Below, one piece after another: positions 15,036 through 22,686 of a stretch of 64,000 nucleotides of DNA (position 1 is its first letter; each line of letters opens with the position of its first letter). A model generated the notes under the pieces. The model saw only the letters and a program-made list of their open reading frames with translations, had not been told where the DNA came from and made no database searches. A program made the translations under genes and the position numbers. Source of the DNA: an uncultured Collinsella sp. (GTDB lineage Bacteria > Actinomycetota > Coriobacteriia > Coriobacteriales > Coriobacteriaceae); assembly GCA_900544865.1 (NCBI GenBank), contig UQXA01000005.1, forward strand, positions 18,475 through 82,474, read 5' to 3'.

Positions 15036-17813
15036 ATGATTCTCAACGGACCGGGAATTAGCTACACCGAGCCCGATATCGGTTCGGAGTTCGTGCCGTC
15101 GCTGCCGGAGCATCCGCGCGAGGCCATCGTCAAGCTGTGTGAGCACTGCACCAACCGTCTGCTGCATCGCGACGAGCTGCTGGGCTACGAGTACTGGTCG
15201 TTTGCCGAGGCCGCGACCGACGAGCAGGCCGAAGTGCTCTGCAAGATGAAGATGCGCCGTCCCTATACGCTGCCCGAGATGGTCAAGCTCACCGGCATGC
15301 CCGAGGCTGATATCGAGAAGATGCTCGACGACATGAGCTACACGGGTCTGCTCGAGTACAACTGGGAAAACCCCGAGCGCGCCAAGCAGTGGGTGCTGCC
15401 CATGCTGGTGCCGGGTTCTGCCGAGTTCCTCAACATGCGCGTGAGCCAGCTCGAGGAGCACCCGGTCTATGCCAAGTTCTTTGAGCAGGCGTCCAAGGGA
15501 CCACTGTCCAAGGCCACGCCGATGGTGCCGCCCGGAGGCGCCGGTATCGGCATGCACGTCATTCCGGTCGAGAAGGCTATCGATGCTTCGAGCACCTCGG
15601 TGCCGATCGAGCATATCGAGCATTGGCTCGACAAATACGATGGCAAATATGCCGCCAGCACCTGCAGTTGCCGCGCGAGCCGTCGCGTGATGGGTGAGGG
15701 CTGCGCCGACGACCCGGCCGATTGGTGTATCGCCGTGGGCGATATGGCCGACTACGTGGTCGAAACCGATCGTGGCCATTACGTGACCCGCGACGAGGTT
15801 TACGACATCCTGCGCCAGGCCGAGGACAACGGCTTTGTGCACCAGATCACCAACATCGACGGCGAGAACAAGATCTTCGCCATCTGCAACTGCAACGTCA
15901 ACGTGTGCTACGCCCTGCGCACCTCGCAGCTGTTCAACACGCCCAACCTGTCGCGCTCGGCCTATGTCGCCAAGGTCGAGAAGGACAAGTGCGTGGCCTG
16001 CGGTCGCTGCGTTGAGGTGTGCCCGGCCGGTGCCGCCAAGCTGGGCCAGAAGCTCTGCAGCAAAAAGGCCGGCGGACAGGTGCCCGAGTATCCGCGCCAA
16101 GAGCTGCCCGATGCCACCAAGTGGGACCACACCAAGTGGTCGCCCAACTACCGCAACGACAACCGCATCGAGACGCATGAGTCCGGCACCGCTCCCTGCA
16201 AGACGGCCTGCCCCGCGCATGTCGCCGTTCAGGGCTATTTGAAGCTCGCGGCTCAGGGTCGCTATGACGAGGCCCTAGCACTCATTAAGCGCGAGAACCC
16301 GCTGCCCGCTATCTGCGGCCGTGTGTGCAACCGCCGCTGTGAGGATGTCTGCACTCGCGGCCGTGTGGACGCCGCCGTGGCTATCGACGAGGTCAAGAAG
16401 TTCATCGCCCAGCGCGATCTGGATGCCGCGACCCGCTATGTCCCACCTGTGGTGACCCCGACGCGTGCCGGCGGCTTCGACCAGAAGATCGCCATCATCG
16501 GTGCCGGTCCGGCCGGCCTGTCCTGCGCTTTCTACCTGGCCGAGAAGGGCTACAAGCCTGTCGTGTTCGAGAAGAACGAGCGCCCGGGCGGTATGCTCAC
16601 CTACGGTATTCCCAGCTTTAAGCTGCAGAAGGATGTTATCGAGGCCGAGGTCGAGATCATTCGCCTGATGGGTGCCGAGTTCCGCTATGGCGTGGAGGTC
16701 GGTCGCGATGTGACGCTCGACGAGCTGCGCGAGCAGGGCTTTAAGGCCTTCTACGTGGCTATTGGCTGCCAGGGTGGCCGCCTTGCCGGTATTCCGGGCG
16801 AGGATGCCGAGGACGTGACCGTGGCCGTCGATTTTTTGCGCGAGGTCAACAGCGGCAAGATCGACGCGCTACCCGGCCGCACCATCGTAGTGGGCGGCGG
16901 CAACGTGGCTATCGATGTGGCCCGCAACGCCTGCCGTCTGGGCTCCGAGCATGTTGAGATGTTCTGCCTGGAGAGCGAGGCCCAGATGCCCGCCAGCGAG
17001 GAAGAGCGTCGCGAGGCCGTTGAGGACGGCGCTCACATCAGCTGCGGCTGGGGTCCCAAGGAGGTTCACCTGGACGAGTCCGGCCGTGTGTGCGGTATCA
17101 CCTTCAAGCGCTGCACGCGTGTCTTTGACGACGAGGGCCGGTTTGCGCCCGAGTACGACGAGAACGATCTGCGCCGTGTCGATGCCGACCGTGTCGTCAT
17201 GTCGATTGGCCAGTCCATTGTGTGGGGCGACCTGCTGGCTGGCTCCAAGGTGGAGCTTGGCCGCGGCCAGGGTGCTCTTGCCGATCCCCAGACCTATCAG
17301 ACCGCTGAGCCCGACATCTTTGTGGGCGGCGATGTCTATACTGGCCCCAGCTTCGCCATCGATGCCATCGCCGCCGGCCACGAGGCCGCCGTGTCCATCC
17401 ATCGCTTTGTGCAGCCGGGCTCCACGCTCACCATCGGCCGCAACCAGCGCCGCTACACCGCGCTCGACCGCGACGATGTCGTGATCGAGAGCTATGACAA
17501 CGCGAGCCGCGAGGTGGCGCATGTTAACCGCGACCGCGAGAAGGCTGCGCCCTTTAGCGAGTACGTCGAGACCTTTACCGAAGAGCAGATGCGCGCCGAG
17601 ACCGCCCGTTGCCTGGGTTGCGGTGCCTCGATCGTCGACCCCAACAAGTGCATCGGCTGCGGCCTGTGCACCACCAAGTGCGCGTTCGACGCCATCCATC
17701 TGGATCGCGATCGCCCCGAGTGCTCCACGATGGTCAAATACGAGCAAAAGCTCCCCAGCCTGGGTAAGTACGCTTTGAAACGCGCAATCAAAATCAAGTT
17801 CGGTCGTAAATAG
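15036..17813 (+). CDS. Large iron-sulfur flavoprotein oxidoreductase (GltD-like core, extra 4Fe-4S domains)
   Basis: A 925-residue multidomain enzyme. Residues 1-120 form a winged-helix-like region (TLPEMVKLTGMPEADIEKMLDDMSYTGLL). Residues about 205-305 hold a cysteine-rich module (STCSCRASRR, DDPADWCIAVG, ICNCNVNVCYA). A ferredoxin motif CVACGRCVEVCPAGA follows near 317-331. The GltD-type part starts with CKTACPAHVAVQGYL and ICGRVCNRRCEDVCTR. FAD binding is at IIGAGPAGLSCAFYLAE, NAD(P)H binding at VVGGGNVAIDVARNA, and the FAD C-terminal motif is VGGDVYTGPSFAIDAIAAG. The C-terminus carries CLGCG and CIGCGLCTTKCAFDAI. It should move electrons between NAD(P)H and ferredoxin-type centres; the acceptor is unknown. 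ATG 15036 follows GAAGGGACAACC. It is divergent from tetR and probably repressed by it. Confidence 0.85.
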   Translation: MILNGPGISYTEPDIGSEFVPSLPEHPREAIVKLCEHCTNRLLHRDELLGYEYWSFAEAATDEQAEVLCKMKMRRPYTLPEMVKLTGMPEADIEKMLDDMSYTGLLEYNWENPERAKQWVLPMLVPGSAEFLNMRVSQLEEHPVYAKFFEQASKGPLSKATPMVPPGGAGIGMHVIPVEKAIDASSTSVPIEHIEHWLDKYDGKYAASTCSCRASRRVMGEGCADDPADWCIAVGDMADYVVETDRGHYVTRDEVYDILRQAEDNGFVHQITNIDGENKIFAICNCNVNVCYALRTSQLFNTPNLSRSAYVAKVEKDKCVACGRCVEVCPAGAAKLGQKLCSKKAGGQVPEYPRQELPDATKWDHTKWSPNYRNDNRIETHESGTAPCKTACPAHVAVQGYLKLAAQGRYDEALALIKRENPLPAICGRVCNRRCEDVCTRGRVDAAVAIDEVKKFIAQRDLDAATRYVPPVVTPTRAGGFDQKIAIIGAGPAGLSCAFYLAEKGYKPVVFEKNERPGGMLTYGIPSFKLQKDVIEAEVEIIRLMGAEFRYGVEVGRDVTLDELREQGFKAFYVAIGCQGGRLAGIPGEDAEDVTVAVDFLREVNSGKIDALPGRTIVVGGGNVAIDVARNACRLGSEHVEMFCLESEAQMPASEEERREAVEDGAHISCGWGPKEVHLDESGRVCGITFKRCTRVFDDEGRFAPEYDENDLRRVDADRVVMSIGQSIVWGDLLAGSKVELGRGQGALADPQTYQTAEPDIFVGGDVYTGPSFAIDAIAAGHEAAVSIHRFVQPGSTLTIGRNQRRYTALDRDDVVIESYDNASREVAHVNRDREKAAPFSEYVETFTEEQMRAETARCLGCGASIVDPNKCIGCGLCTTKCAFDAIHLDRDRPECSTMVKYEQKLPSLGKYALKRAIKIKFGRK

Positions 17814-17828
17814 GTAACCATGGCGGGT

Positions 17829-17868
17829 AAGGGGACGGCGCAGACTAGATTTCGCTGTCCCCTTGCTT
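17829..17868 (+). terminator. Terminator-like hairpin between the flavoprotein gene and hypA
   Basis: AAGGGGACGGCG pairs with CGCTGTCCCCTT (one G-U pair) and is followed by GCTTTGAGTTT. The T-run is imperfect, so it may only attenuate. Confidence 0.5.
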
Positions 17869-17909
17869 TGAGTTTGCATCGCATCAACCGTTGTTGAAAG
17901 GTTTCTACC

Positions 17910-18338
17910 TTGCATGAATTGGGAATCGTCTATCACATCATTCGCGATGTTGAGAATGTGGCGCGCGCTCATGGCGTGCGTCGCGTTTCGAGCGTGACGT
18001 TGCTGCTGGGCGAGGTCTCGGGCGTCGTTCCCGACTTGCTGCTCGACGCTTGGCGCTGGGCAGCAGATAAAAAGCCCATCGCGCAGGGCGCGGAGCTTAT
18101 TGTGGAGCCCGTCGAGGCCGTGACACATTGCGAGGCGTGTGGCTGCGACTACGCGACGGTTGAGCACGGCAAGACCTGCCCACATTGCGGCAGCGGCGAG
18201 ACATACCTGCTGCAGGGCCAGGAGGTCATGATCAAACAGATCGAGACCCCCGACGAGGACCCGGCAGACGCTGTCCCCGACGGCCCTTCCGACGTCCCCG
18301 ACGCCGTCGACGCCGCCAACCCCCTCCACATCGTCTAG
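17910..18338 (+). CDS. hypA: Hydrogenase nickel-incorporation protein HypA
   Basis: A nickel metallochaperone that delivers Ni to [NiFe]-hydrogenase (or urease) with HypB. The start codon is TTG at 17910, fixed by the family's invariant Met-His-Glu N-terminus: TTG-CAT-GAA gives MHELGIVYHI, and His2 is the nickel ligand. GAAAGG precedes it. The zinc site is CEAC (about residues 72-75) and CPHC (about 89-92). The length of 142 includes an unusual acidic tail of about 28 residues (DEDPADAVPDGPSDVPDAVD) not needed for function. No hydrogenase or other hyp gene is in the window. It lies 96 bases behind the flavoprotein gene, which raises the possibility of joint expression. Confidence 0.9.
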   Translation: MHELGIVYHIIRDVENVARAHGVRRVSSVTLLLGEVSGVVPDLLLDAWRWAADKKPIAQGAELIVEPVEAVTHCEACGCDYATVEHGKTCPHCGSGETYLLQGQEVMIKQIETPDEDPADAVPDGPSDVPDAVDAANPLHIV

Positions 18339-18349
18339 GATCCCCTATA

Positions 18350-18416
18350 AGTTGCGGTGAAATAGTTCCTAAATCCAGCCTTCTGGCTCTTAAACAAGAA
18401 CTATTCCACCGCAACT
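18350..18416. repeat. Repeat family C, copy 2
   Basis: AGTTGCGGTGAAATAGTTC (18350-18368) pairs with GAACTATTCCACCGCAACT (18398-18416) with one mismatch or wobble. Inner bases CCAGCCTTCTGG form a further hairpin. It lies 11 bases after the hypA stop and may serve as its transcript end. Confidence 0.85.
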
Positions 18417-18743
18417 ATTTTGAGTGGTTTCGTAAACCATAAGTCACGAAAAAAGTCAAGCCATGTCTGTTTAAACAAAATGGCGGCAGTACAAGCGCAT
18501 TCGCGCTTGCCTAAAATCGATATTAATGAACAGCCTGCTTGTATCTGTAAAAGGCATGGCTTGATGAGCGACGCCTTGTCGTGTAATGAGTCAAAAAGCA
18601 GTAACGTAATCAACTTGTAACAAACTTAGACGTTTAAACAAATAATCCAACCTTTTGCGGATTTAGCTATAATTCCACAATCCAAACAGGTATACTCCTT
18701 TCATGTCGTGTAGGAAATACGTAGACAAAAAGGAGGTTATGTG
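18417..18743. other. AT-rich leader/promoter region of the PTS operon
   Basis: No convincing gene is seen. The region is clearly more AT-rich than its surroundings. It contains a distant inverted pair TCAAGCCATG (18456-18465) / CATGGCTTGA (18555-18564), a small AAGCGC-ATTC-GCGCTT hairpin between them, and two possible -10 elements, TATAAT (18668-18673) and TATACT (18691-18696). Neither -10 has a good -35, which would suit an activator-dependent promoter. The ribosome site AAGGAGG for the PTS gene lies at 18730-18736. Confidence 0.5.
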
Positions 18744-19733
18744 ATGGTAAGTATTGTTCTTGCTAGCCACGGGGACTTGGCAGCTGGAATCAAGCAGACG
18801 GGCTCGATGGTCTTTGGCGATCAGCCGTCTGTTGCCGTGGTCTCGCTCGAGCCGAGCATGGGCCCCGACGACTTCCGTGCCAAGGTCGAGGAAGCAATCG
18901 CTTCCTTCGAAGACCAGGAGCAGGTGCTCTTCCTCGTTGATCTGTGGGGCGGCACGCCGTTCAACCAGATCAGCGGGCTCATCGAGGGCCACGATTCCTG
19001 GGCTATCGTCACCGGTGTCAACCTGCCTATGCTCATCGAGGCATATTCGCAGCGCTTTGACGCAAAGAACACTGCACATGCGATCGCAAAACATCTCGTG
19101 ACTGAGGCTAAGGCTGGCGTGCGCGTCAAGCCCGAGTCTCTGGAGCCCGAGGAGAAGAAGCCGGCTGCGGCCGCCGCTGCTCCTGCAGGCGCCATCCCTC
19201 CGGGAACGGTCATCGGCGATGGGCACATCAAGATCGCCCACGTCCGTATCGACACCCGTCTGCTTCATGGCCAGGTGGCCACCACGTGGACCAAGCAGAT
19301 CAACCCCAACCGCATCATCGTGGTTTCCGACGGCGTTGCTCACGACGAGCTCCGCAAGACCATGATCGAGCAGGCTGCCCCTCCGGGAGTCCATGCCAAC
19401 GTCGTGCCCATCAAGAAGATGGCCGAGGTCGTCAAGGACACGCGCTTTGGTGACACCAAGGCCATGCTGCTCTTTGAGAACCCGCAGGATCTGCTCAAGG
19501 CCATCGAGGCCGGCGTCGACATCAAGGAAGTCAACATCGGTTCCATGGCTCACTCCAAGGGCAAGGTCGTCGTCACCAACGCCGTCGCTATGGGCGATGA
19601 CGACGTCAAGACTCTCGAGGCCCTCAAGGCCAAGGGCGTCAAGTTCGAGGTCCGCAAGGTTCCTTCGGATTCCTCCGAGGATCTCGACGCCATGTTGAAG
19701 AAAGCTAAGGCCGAACTGGCCGCTCAAGCATAG
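18744..19733 (+). CDS. manX: PTS mannose-family EIIAB component
   Basis: A cytosolic phosphocarrier of the mannose/fructose/sorbose PTS that passes phosphate from HPr to the incoming sugar. The EIIA domain (about 1-125) has the phosphorylated His9 (IVLASHGDLAAG) and the block FLVDLWGGTPFNQ. A linker rich in Ala/Pro/Lys (KKPAAAAAAPAGAIPPG) leads to the EIIB domain (about 155-325) with its active His175 in RIDTRLLHGQVATTW. The length of 329 matches fused ManX. ATG 18744 lies 7 bases from AAGGAGG; the GTG at 18741 is too close. It is first in the operon with IIC and IID. Whether the sugar is mannose, glucose or another hexose cannot be told. Confidence 0.93.
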   Translation: MVSIVLASHGDLAAGIKQTGSMVFGDQPSVAVVSLEPSMGPDDFRAKVEEAIASFEDQEQVLFLVDLWGGTPFNQISGLIEGHDSWAIVTGVNLPMLIEAYSQRFDAKNTAHAIAKHLVTEAKAGVRVKPESLEPEEKKPAAAAAAPAGAIPPGTVIGDGHIKIAHVRIDTRLLHGQVATTWTKQINPNRIIVVSDGVAHDELRKTMIEQAAPPGVHANVVPIKKMAEVVKDTRFGDTKAMLLFENPQDLLKAIEAGVDIKEVNIGSMAHSKGKVVVTNAVAMGDDDVKTLEALKAKGVKFEVRKVPSDSSEDLDAMLKKAKAELAAQA

Positions 19734-19751
19734 TAAAGGAGGGTCCGATAC

Positions 19752-20570
19752 ATGTCTGCAATCACTATTCTGCTTGTTGCGATTGTCGCGTTGCTTGCCG
19801 GTATGGAAGGCATTCTGGATGAGTTCCAGTTCCATCAGCCGCTCGTGGCATGCACGCTTATCGGTCTCGTAACCGGTCACCTTCAGGAGGGCATCCTCCT
19901 GGGCGGTTCGCTCCAGATGATGGCCCTTGGCTGGGCTAACGTCGGCGCCGCTGTCGCGCCTGACGCCGCTCTGGCCTCGGTCGCTTCTTCGATCATCATG
20001 GTGCTCGCCCTCAACGGTGGCGCCACCGATTCGGCCAAGGCCGTTACCACCGCTATCGCCGTCGCCGTCCCGCTGTCGGTCGCTGGTCTGTTCCTGACCA
20101 TGATCTGCCGTACCATTGCTACCGCTATCGCTCACGCCATGGACGGTTGCGCCGAGAAGGGCGACTTCTCCGGCATCGAGCGCTGGCAGTATGCTGCCAT
20201 CCTCATGCAGGGCCTTCGTATCGCCATCCCGGCAGTGCTTCTGTGCGTCATCCCAGCCGAGGCCGTTACCAACGCGCTTAACGCTATGCCCGACTGGCTG
20301 TCCGGCGGCATGGCTGTCGGCGGCGGCATGGTCGCTTCCGTCGGTTACGCCATGGTCATCAACATGATGGCCACCAAGGAGACCTGGCCGTTCTTCGTCC
20401 TCGGCTTCGTCCTTGCTGCCATCCCTCAGCTTACGCTGATCGCCCTTGGTCTCATTGGCATCTCCCTTGCCCTCATCTACCTTGGCCTTAAGGATCTGGC
20501 CAAGCAGGGTGGCGGCATGGGCAGTGGCTCCGGCGACCCGCTCGGCGACATTCTGAACGATTACGAGTAG
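19752..20570 (+). CDS. manY: PTS mannose-family EIIC component
   Basis: Membrane channel subunit of the mannose-type PTS. The 272 residues contain about seven to eight hydrophobic segments and the family block FQFHQPLVACTLIGLVTGHLQEGILLGGSLQMMALGWANVG near the N-terminus. The C-terminus is Gly/Ser-rich (GGGMGSGSGDPLGDIL). ATG 19752 follows AAGGAGGGTCCGATAC. It is 18 bases after manX and 16 before manZ, so all three are translated from one transcript. It forms the IIC-IID sugar translocation complex. Confidence 0.93.
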   Translation: MSAITILLVAIVALLAGMEGILDEFQFHQPLVACTLIGLVTGHLQEGILLGGSLQMMALGWANVGAAVAPDAALASVASSIIMVLALNGGATDSAKAVTTAIAVAVPLSVAGLFLTMICRTIATAIAHAMDGCAEKGDFSGIERWQYAAILMQGLRIAIPAVLLCVIPAEAVTNALNAMPDWLSGGMAVGGGMVASVGYAMVINMMATKETWPFFVLGFVLAAIPQLTLIALGLIGISLALIYLGLKDLAKQGGGMGSGSGDPLGDILNDYE

Positions 20571-20586
20571 GAGGGGAGTAATACAT

Positions 20587-21507
20587 ATGGCAGAGAACAA
20601 GATTCAGCTCACCAAGGCTGACCGCAAGAAGGTTTGCTTCCGTCATCAGTTCCTTCAGGGCTCGTGGAACTACGAGCGTATGCAGAACGGCGGCTGGTGC
20701 TTCGCAATGATCCCTGCGATCAAGAAGCTCTACACCAGCAAGGATGACCAGATTGCCGCTCTTAAGCGCCACCTGGAGTTCTATAACACCCACCCCTATG
20801 TTTCCGCCCCCGTCATTGGCGTTACCCTCGCCCTCGAGGAGGAGCGCGCCAACGGTGCTCCGATCGATGATGTCGCCATCCAGGGCGTCAAGGTCGGTAT
20901 GATGGGCCCGCTCGCCGGCGTCGGTGACCCCGTCTTCTGGTTCACCCTTCGCCCGATTCTGGGCGCTCTGGGCGCTTCCCTGGCTATGTCCGGCAGCATC
21001 GTCGGTCCGCTGCTGTTCTTCTTCGCGTGGAACATCATCCGTTACGCTTTCCTGTGGTACACGCAGGAGTTTGGCTACAAGGTCGGCTCCTCCATCGCCA
21101 AGGACCTCTCCGGTGGTCTGATGGGCAAGGTCACCGAGGGCGCTTCCATCCTGGGTATGTTCATCATCGGCGCCCTGGTCGAGCGCTGGGTGTCCATTTC
21201 CTTCACCCCGATCGTCTCCACGGTCAAGCAGTCTGCTGGCGCCTTTATCGACTGGGCTAGCCTGCCCTCCGGTTCCGAGGGTATCAAGGAAGCGCTGACG
21301 ATGTACAACTCCGTCGGTGCTACCGCCCTTGATCAGATGAAGGTCACCACGCTTCAGGCCAACCTCGATCAGCTCATCCCCGGCCTTGCCGCCGTGTGCC
21401 TGACCCTGCTGGTCTGCAAGCTCCTCAAGAAGAAGGTCAGCCCGATCGTCATCATCCTGGCTCTCTTCGCCGTCGGCATCATCGGTCGCTTCTGCGGCTT
21501 CATGTAA
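20587..21507 (+). CDS. manZ: PTS mannose-family EIID component
   Basis: The EIID subunit is unique to the mannose PTS family and partners with IIC. The 306 residues start with the typical soluble N-terminus (LTKADRKKVCFRHQFLQGSWNYERMQNGGWCFAMIPAIKKLY), then AFLEEERANGAPID-type and VKVGMMGPLAGVGDPVFWFTLRPI blocks, and finish with hydrophobic helices (IVIILALFAVGIIGRFCGFM). ATG 20587 follows GGAGGGGAGTAATACAT. A terminator (21564-21609) follows before the DUF956 gene. Confidence 0.93.
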   Translation: MAENKIQLTKADRKKVCFRHQFLQGSWNYERMQNGGWCFAMIPAIKKLYTSKDDQIAALKRHLEFYNTHPYVSAPVIGVTLALEEERANGAPIDDVAIQGVKVGMMGPLAGVGDPVFWFTLRPILGALGASLAMSGSIVGPLLFFFAWNIIRYAFLWYTQEFGYKVGSSIAKDLSGGLMGKVTEGASILGMFIIGALVERWVSISFTPIVSTVKQSAGAFIDWASLPSGSEGIKEALTMYNSVGATALDQMKVTTLQANLDQLIPGLAAVCLTLLVCKLLKKKVSPIVIILALFAVGIIGRFCGFM

Positions 21508-21563
21508 GCACGCTTCGGCTTAAGACCGAGAGTTGCTAGGTAAGGGCTTTTGAGCCATTGAAA

Positions 21564-21609
21564 CGGACCGCACCCGGTGGGTACACTGGATGCGGTCCGA
21601 TTGTTTTTA
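21564..21609 (+). terminator. Rho-independent terminator after the PTS genes
   Basis: CGGACCGCA (21564-21572) and TGCGGTCCG (21591-21599) pair, with an inner CCCGG/CTGGA extension, followed by ATTGTTTTTAT. It ends 18 bases before the DUF956 start codon, overlapping that gene's leader, so read-through sets expression of the last gene. Confidence 0.85.
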
Positions 21610-21627
21610 TTGGAGGGCGAGGCGCGT

Positions 21628-22026
21628 ATGGCGCAATCTCAGAACAGCACGGTCGATCTGGCAACGCCGGCAACCTGCCTGATGGGGCTTACCAGCCACG
21701 GTAACGTGATGGTGGGCAATAAGGCGTTCGAGTATTACAACGAGCGCAATCCCGAGGATTATATTCAAATCCCGTGGGACGAGGTCGACTATATTGCCGC
21801 CGAGGTTTTACGCGGCACCAAGAAGATCACGCGTTTTGCCATCTTCACCAAGGACAACGGTCACTTTACGTTTTCGACGCGCGACGACAAAGAGACGCTT
21901 CGTGCTGTCCGCAAGTACGTCGACGAGGATAAGCTTGTGCGTTCGCCCGACTTTATCGATGTGACGGCCAAGGGCGCCAAGAGCATCCCCTCCGTTATCA
22001 AAAACCTCTTCCACAAAGGTAACTAG
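21628..22026 (+). CDS. DUF956 family protein (ManO-like), PTS-associated
   Basis: A 132-residue soluble protein. DUF956 proteins are encoded next to mannose PTS operons and are proposed regulators (ManO in streptococci/lactobacilli). Typical blocks are HGNVMVGNKAFEYYNERNPEDYIQIPWDEVDYI and FTFSTRDDKETLRAVRKYV. ATG 21628 follows GGAGGGCGAGGCGCGT. It is separated from manZ by a strong terminator, so its level is likely well below that of the transporter unless it has its own start. The exact molecular role is not established. The domain looks like a PH-like GRAM fold by pattern, which is an inference. Confidence 0.8.
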   Translation: MAQSQNSTVDLATPATCLMGLTSHGNVMVGNKAFEYYNERNPEDYIQIPWDEVDYIAAEVLRGTKKITRFAIFTKDNGHFTFSTRDDKETLRAVRKYVDEDKLVRSPDFIDVTAKGAKSIPSVIKNLFHKGN

Positions 22027-22048
22027 TCATTAAAGAGCGCCCCCCAAA

Positions 22049-22251
22049 GTGGGACGCAGTTTCCCATGGGGCTCGATTGGGAAAGTGCATCCCAGTTCGA
22101 GCGCCGATTCCGGGATGTAGTTTCCGGAACGGGGTCGTTTGGGAAACCGTGTCCCGTTTCGAGCCGAAATTCTGGGACACAGTTTCCAGCGAGGTCCCAT
22201 TGGGAAAGTTTGACCCAGAATTTGCCTGGATAGTGGGACACACTTTCCGGA
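22049..22251. repeat. Repeat family D cluster 1 (GTGGGACGCAGTTTCC units)
   Basis: About three and a half units of roughly 58-60 bases. Each pairs a TGGGAcgcaGTTTCC-type half with a GGGAAAgtgcaTCCCA-type half, so every unit is itself an inverted repeat. It fills the gap between the DUF956 gene and the tRNA. Half of a family C element (TTCCACCGCAACTT) follows at 22258. The same family appears at 32910-33049. Confidence 0.85.
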
Positions 22252-22329
22252 GGGCTGTTCCACCGCAACTTCGAAGAGTGGCTATACGCTGTATTACAAC
22301 GTCGTAAATCTGCTACACTAATACAACAT

Positions 22330-22405
22330 GCCTCCGTAGCTCAGGGGATAGAGCACCGCTCTCCTAAAGCGGGTGTCGACGGTTCGAATCCGCCCGGGGG
22401 CACCA
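22330..22405 (+). tRNA. tRNA-Arg (anticodon CCU)
   Basis: A full cloverleaf of 76 bases with encoded CCA. The acceptor GCCTCCG pairs with CGGGGGC. The D arm is GCTC-AGGGGATA-GAGC. The anticodon stem is CCGCT/AGCGG with loop CTCCTAA, giving CCT (reads AGG). The T loop is TTCGAAT. The T stem GACGG/CCGCC has one A-C mismatch. A terminator hairpin follows at 22416. Confidence 0.93.
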
Positions 22406-22415
22406 GAAGATTATG

Positions 22416-22449
22416 ACGGCGTCGCGAGAGCGGCGCCGTTTCTGGTTTG
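22416..22449 (+). terminator. Terminator of the tRNA-Arg gene
   Basis: ACGGCGTCGC-GAGA-GCGGCGCCGT forms a 10-bp stem with a GNRA loop, followed by TTCTGGTTTGT. Confidence 0.75.
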
Positions 22450-22460
22450 TGGGGACCGCC

Positions 22461-22537
22461 GGCGGATTCGGACCGTCGACACCCGCGTCACCAATTTCCC
22501 CGCGGGGGAGTTTTCGAATCCGCCCGGGGGCACCAGA
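22461..22537. repeat. Inverted and direct fragments of the tRNA-Arg gene
   Basis: Bases 22461-22486 are the reverse complement of tRNA bases 22369-22394 with one mismatch. Bases 22513-22537 are an exact 25-base direct copy of 22383-22407 (T arm, acceptor 3' strand, CCA and two more bases). The direct copy is again followed by a terminator-like hairpin. The pattern looks like a remnant of a second tRNA gene or of an integration/excision event at the tRNA 3' end. Confidence 0.8.
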
Positions 22538-22548
22538 GGAATATCGAG

Positions 22549-22578
22549 CCCGGTACCGCTACGGTGCCGGGTTCTTCT
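22549..22578 (+). terminator. Terminator-like hairpin after the tRNA fragment
   Basis: CCCGGTACC pairs with GGTGCCGGG (one T-G pair) and is followed by TTCTTCT. Confidence 0.6.
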
Positions 22579-22593
22579 GGTTCAATGCCATGT

Positions 22594-22634
22594 CAAAAAC
22601 GAAGCGCCCGCTTGCTGGGGGAGCAAGCGGGCGC
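22594..22634 (-). terminator. Rho-independent terminator of the kinase/division operon
   Basis: On the minus strand GCGCCCGCTTGCT pairs perfectly with AGCAAGCGGGCGC around CCCCC, followed by TTCGTTTTTG. It lies 53 bases beyond the pknB stop. Confidence 0.85.
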
Positions 22635-22686
22635 CTGTGAGCGAATATGTTTGCGGCGAGAGCCGTGATGAGCGGTGGGGTGGCGA

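Noticed and set aside
18420..18620. 66-codon protein upstream of the PTS operon
   Set aside because: Starts within the end of repeat family C, lacks a ribosome site and lies in an AT-rich regulatory stretch.
18663..20600. 645-codon antisense frame opposite the PTS genes (and similar ones opposite the hydratase, clpB and the kinases)
   Set aside because: Same reason: the plus-strand PTS genes have clear motifs and ribosome sites; the antisense products have none.
22513..22537. Second tRNA gene
   Set aside because: Only the T arm 3' part, acceptor 3' strand and CCA are present; there is no 5' acceptor, D arm or anticodon arm.
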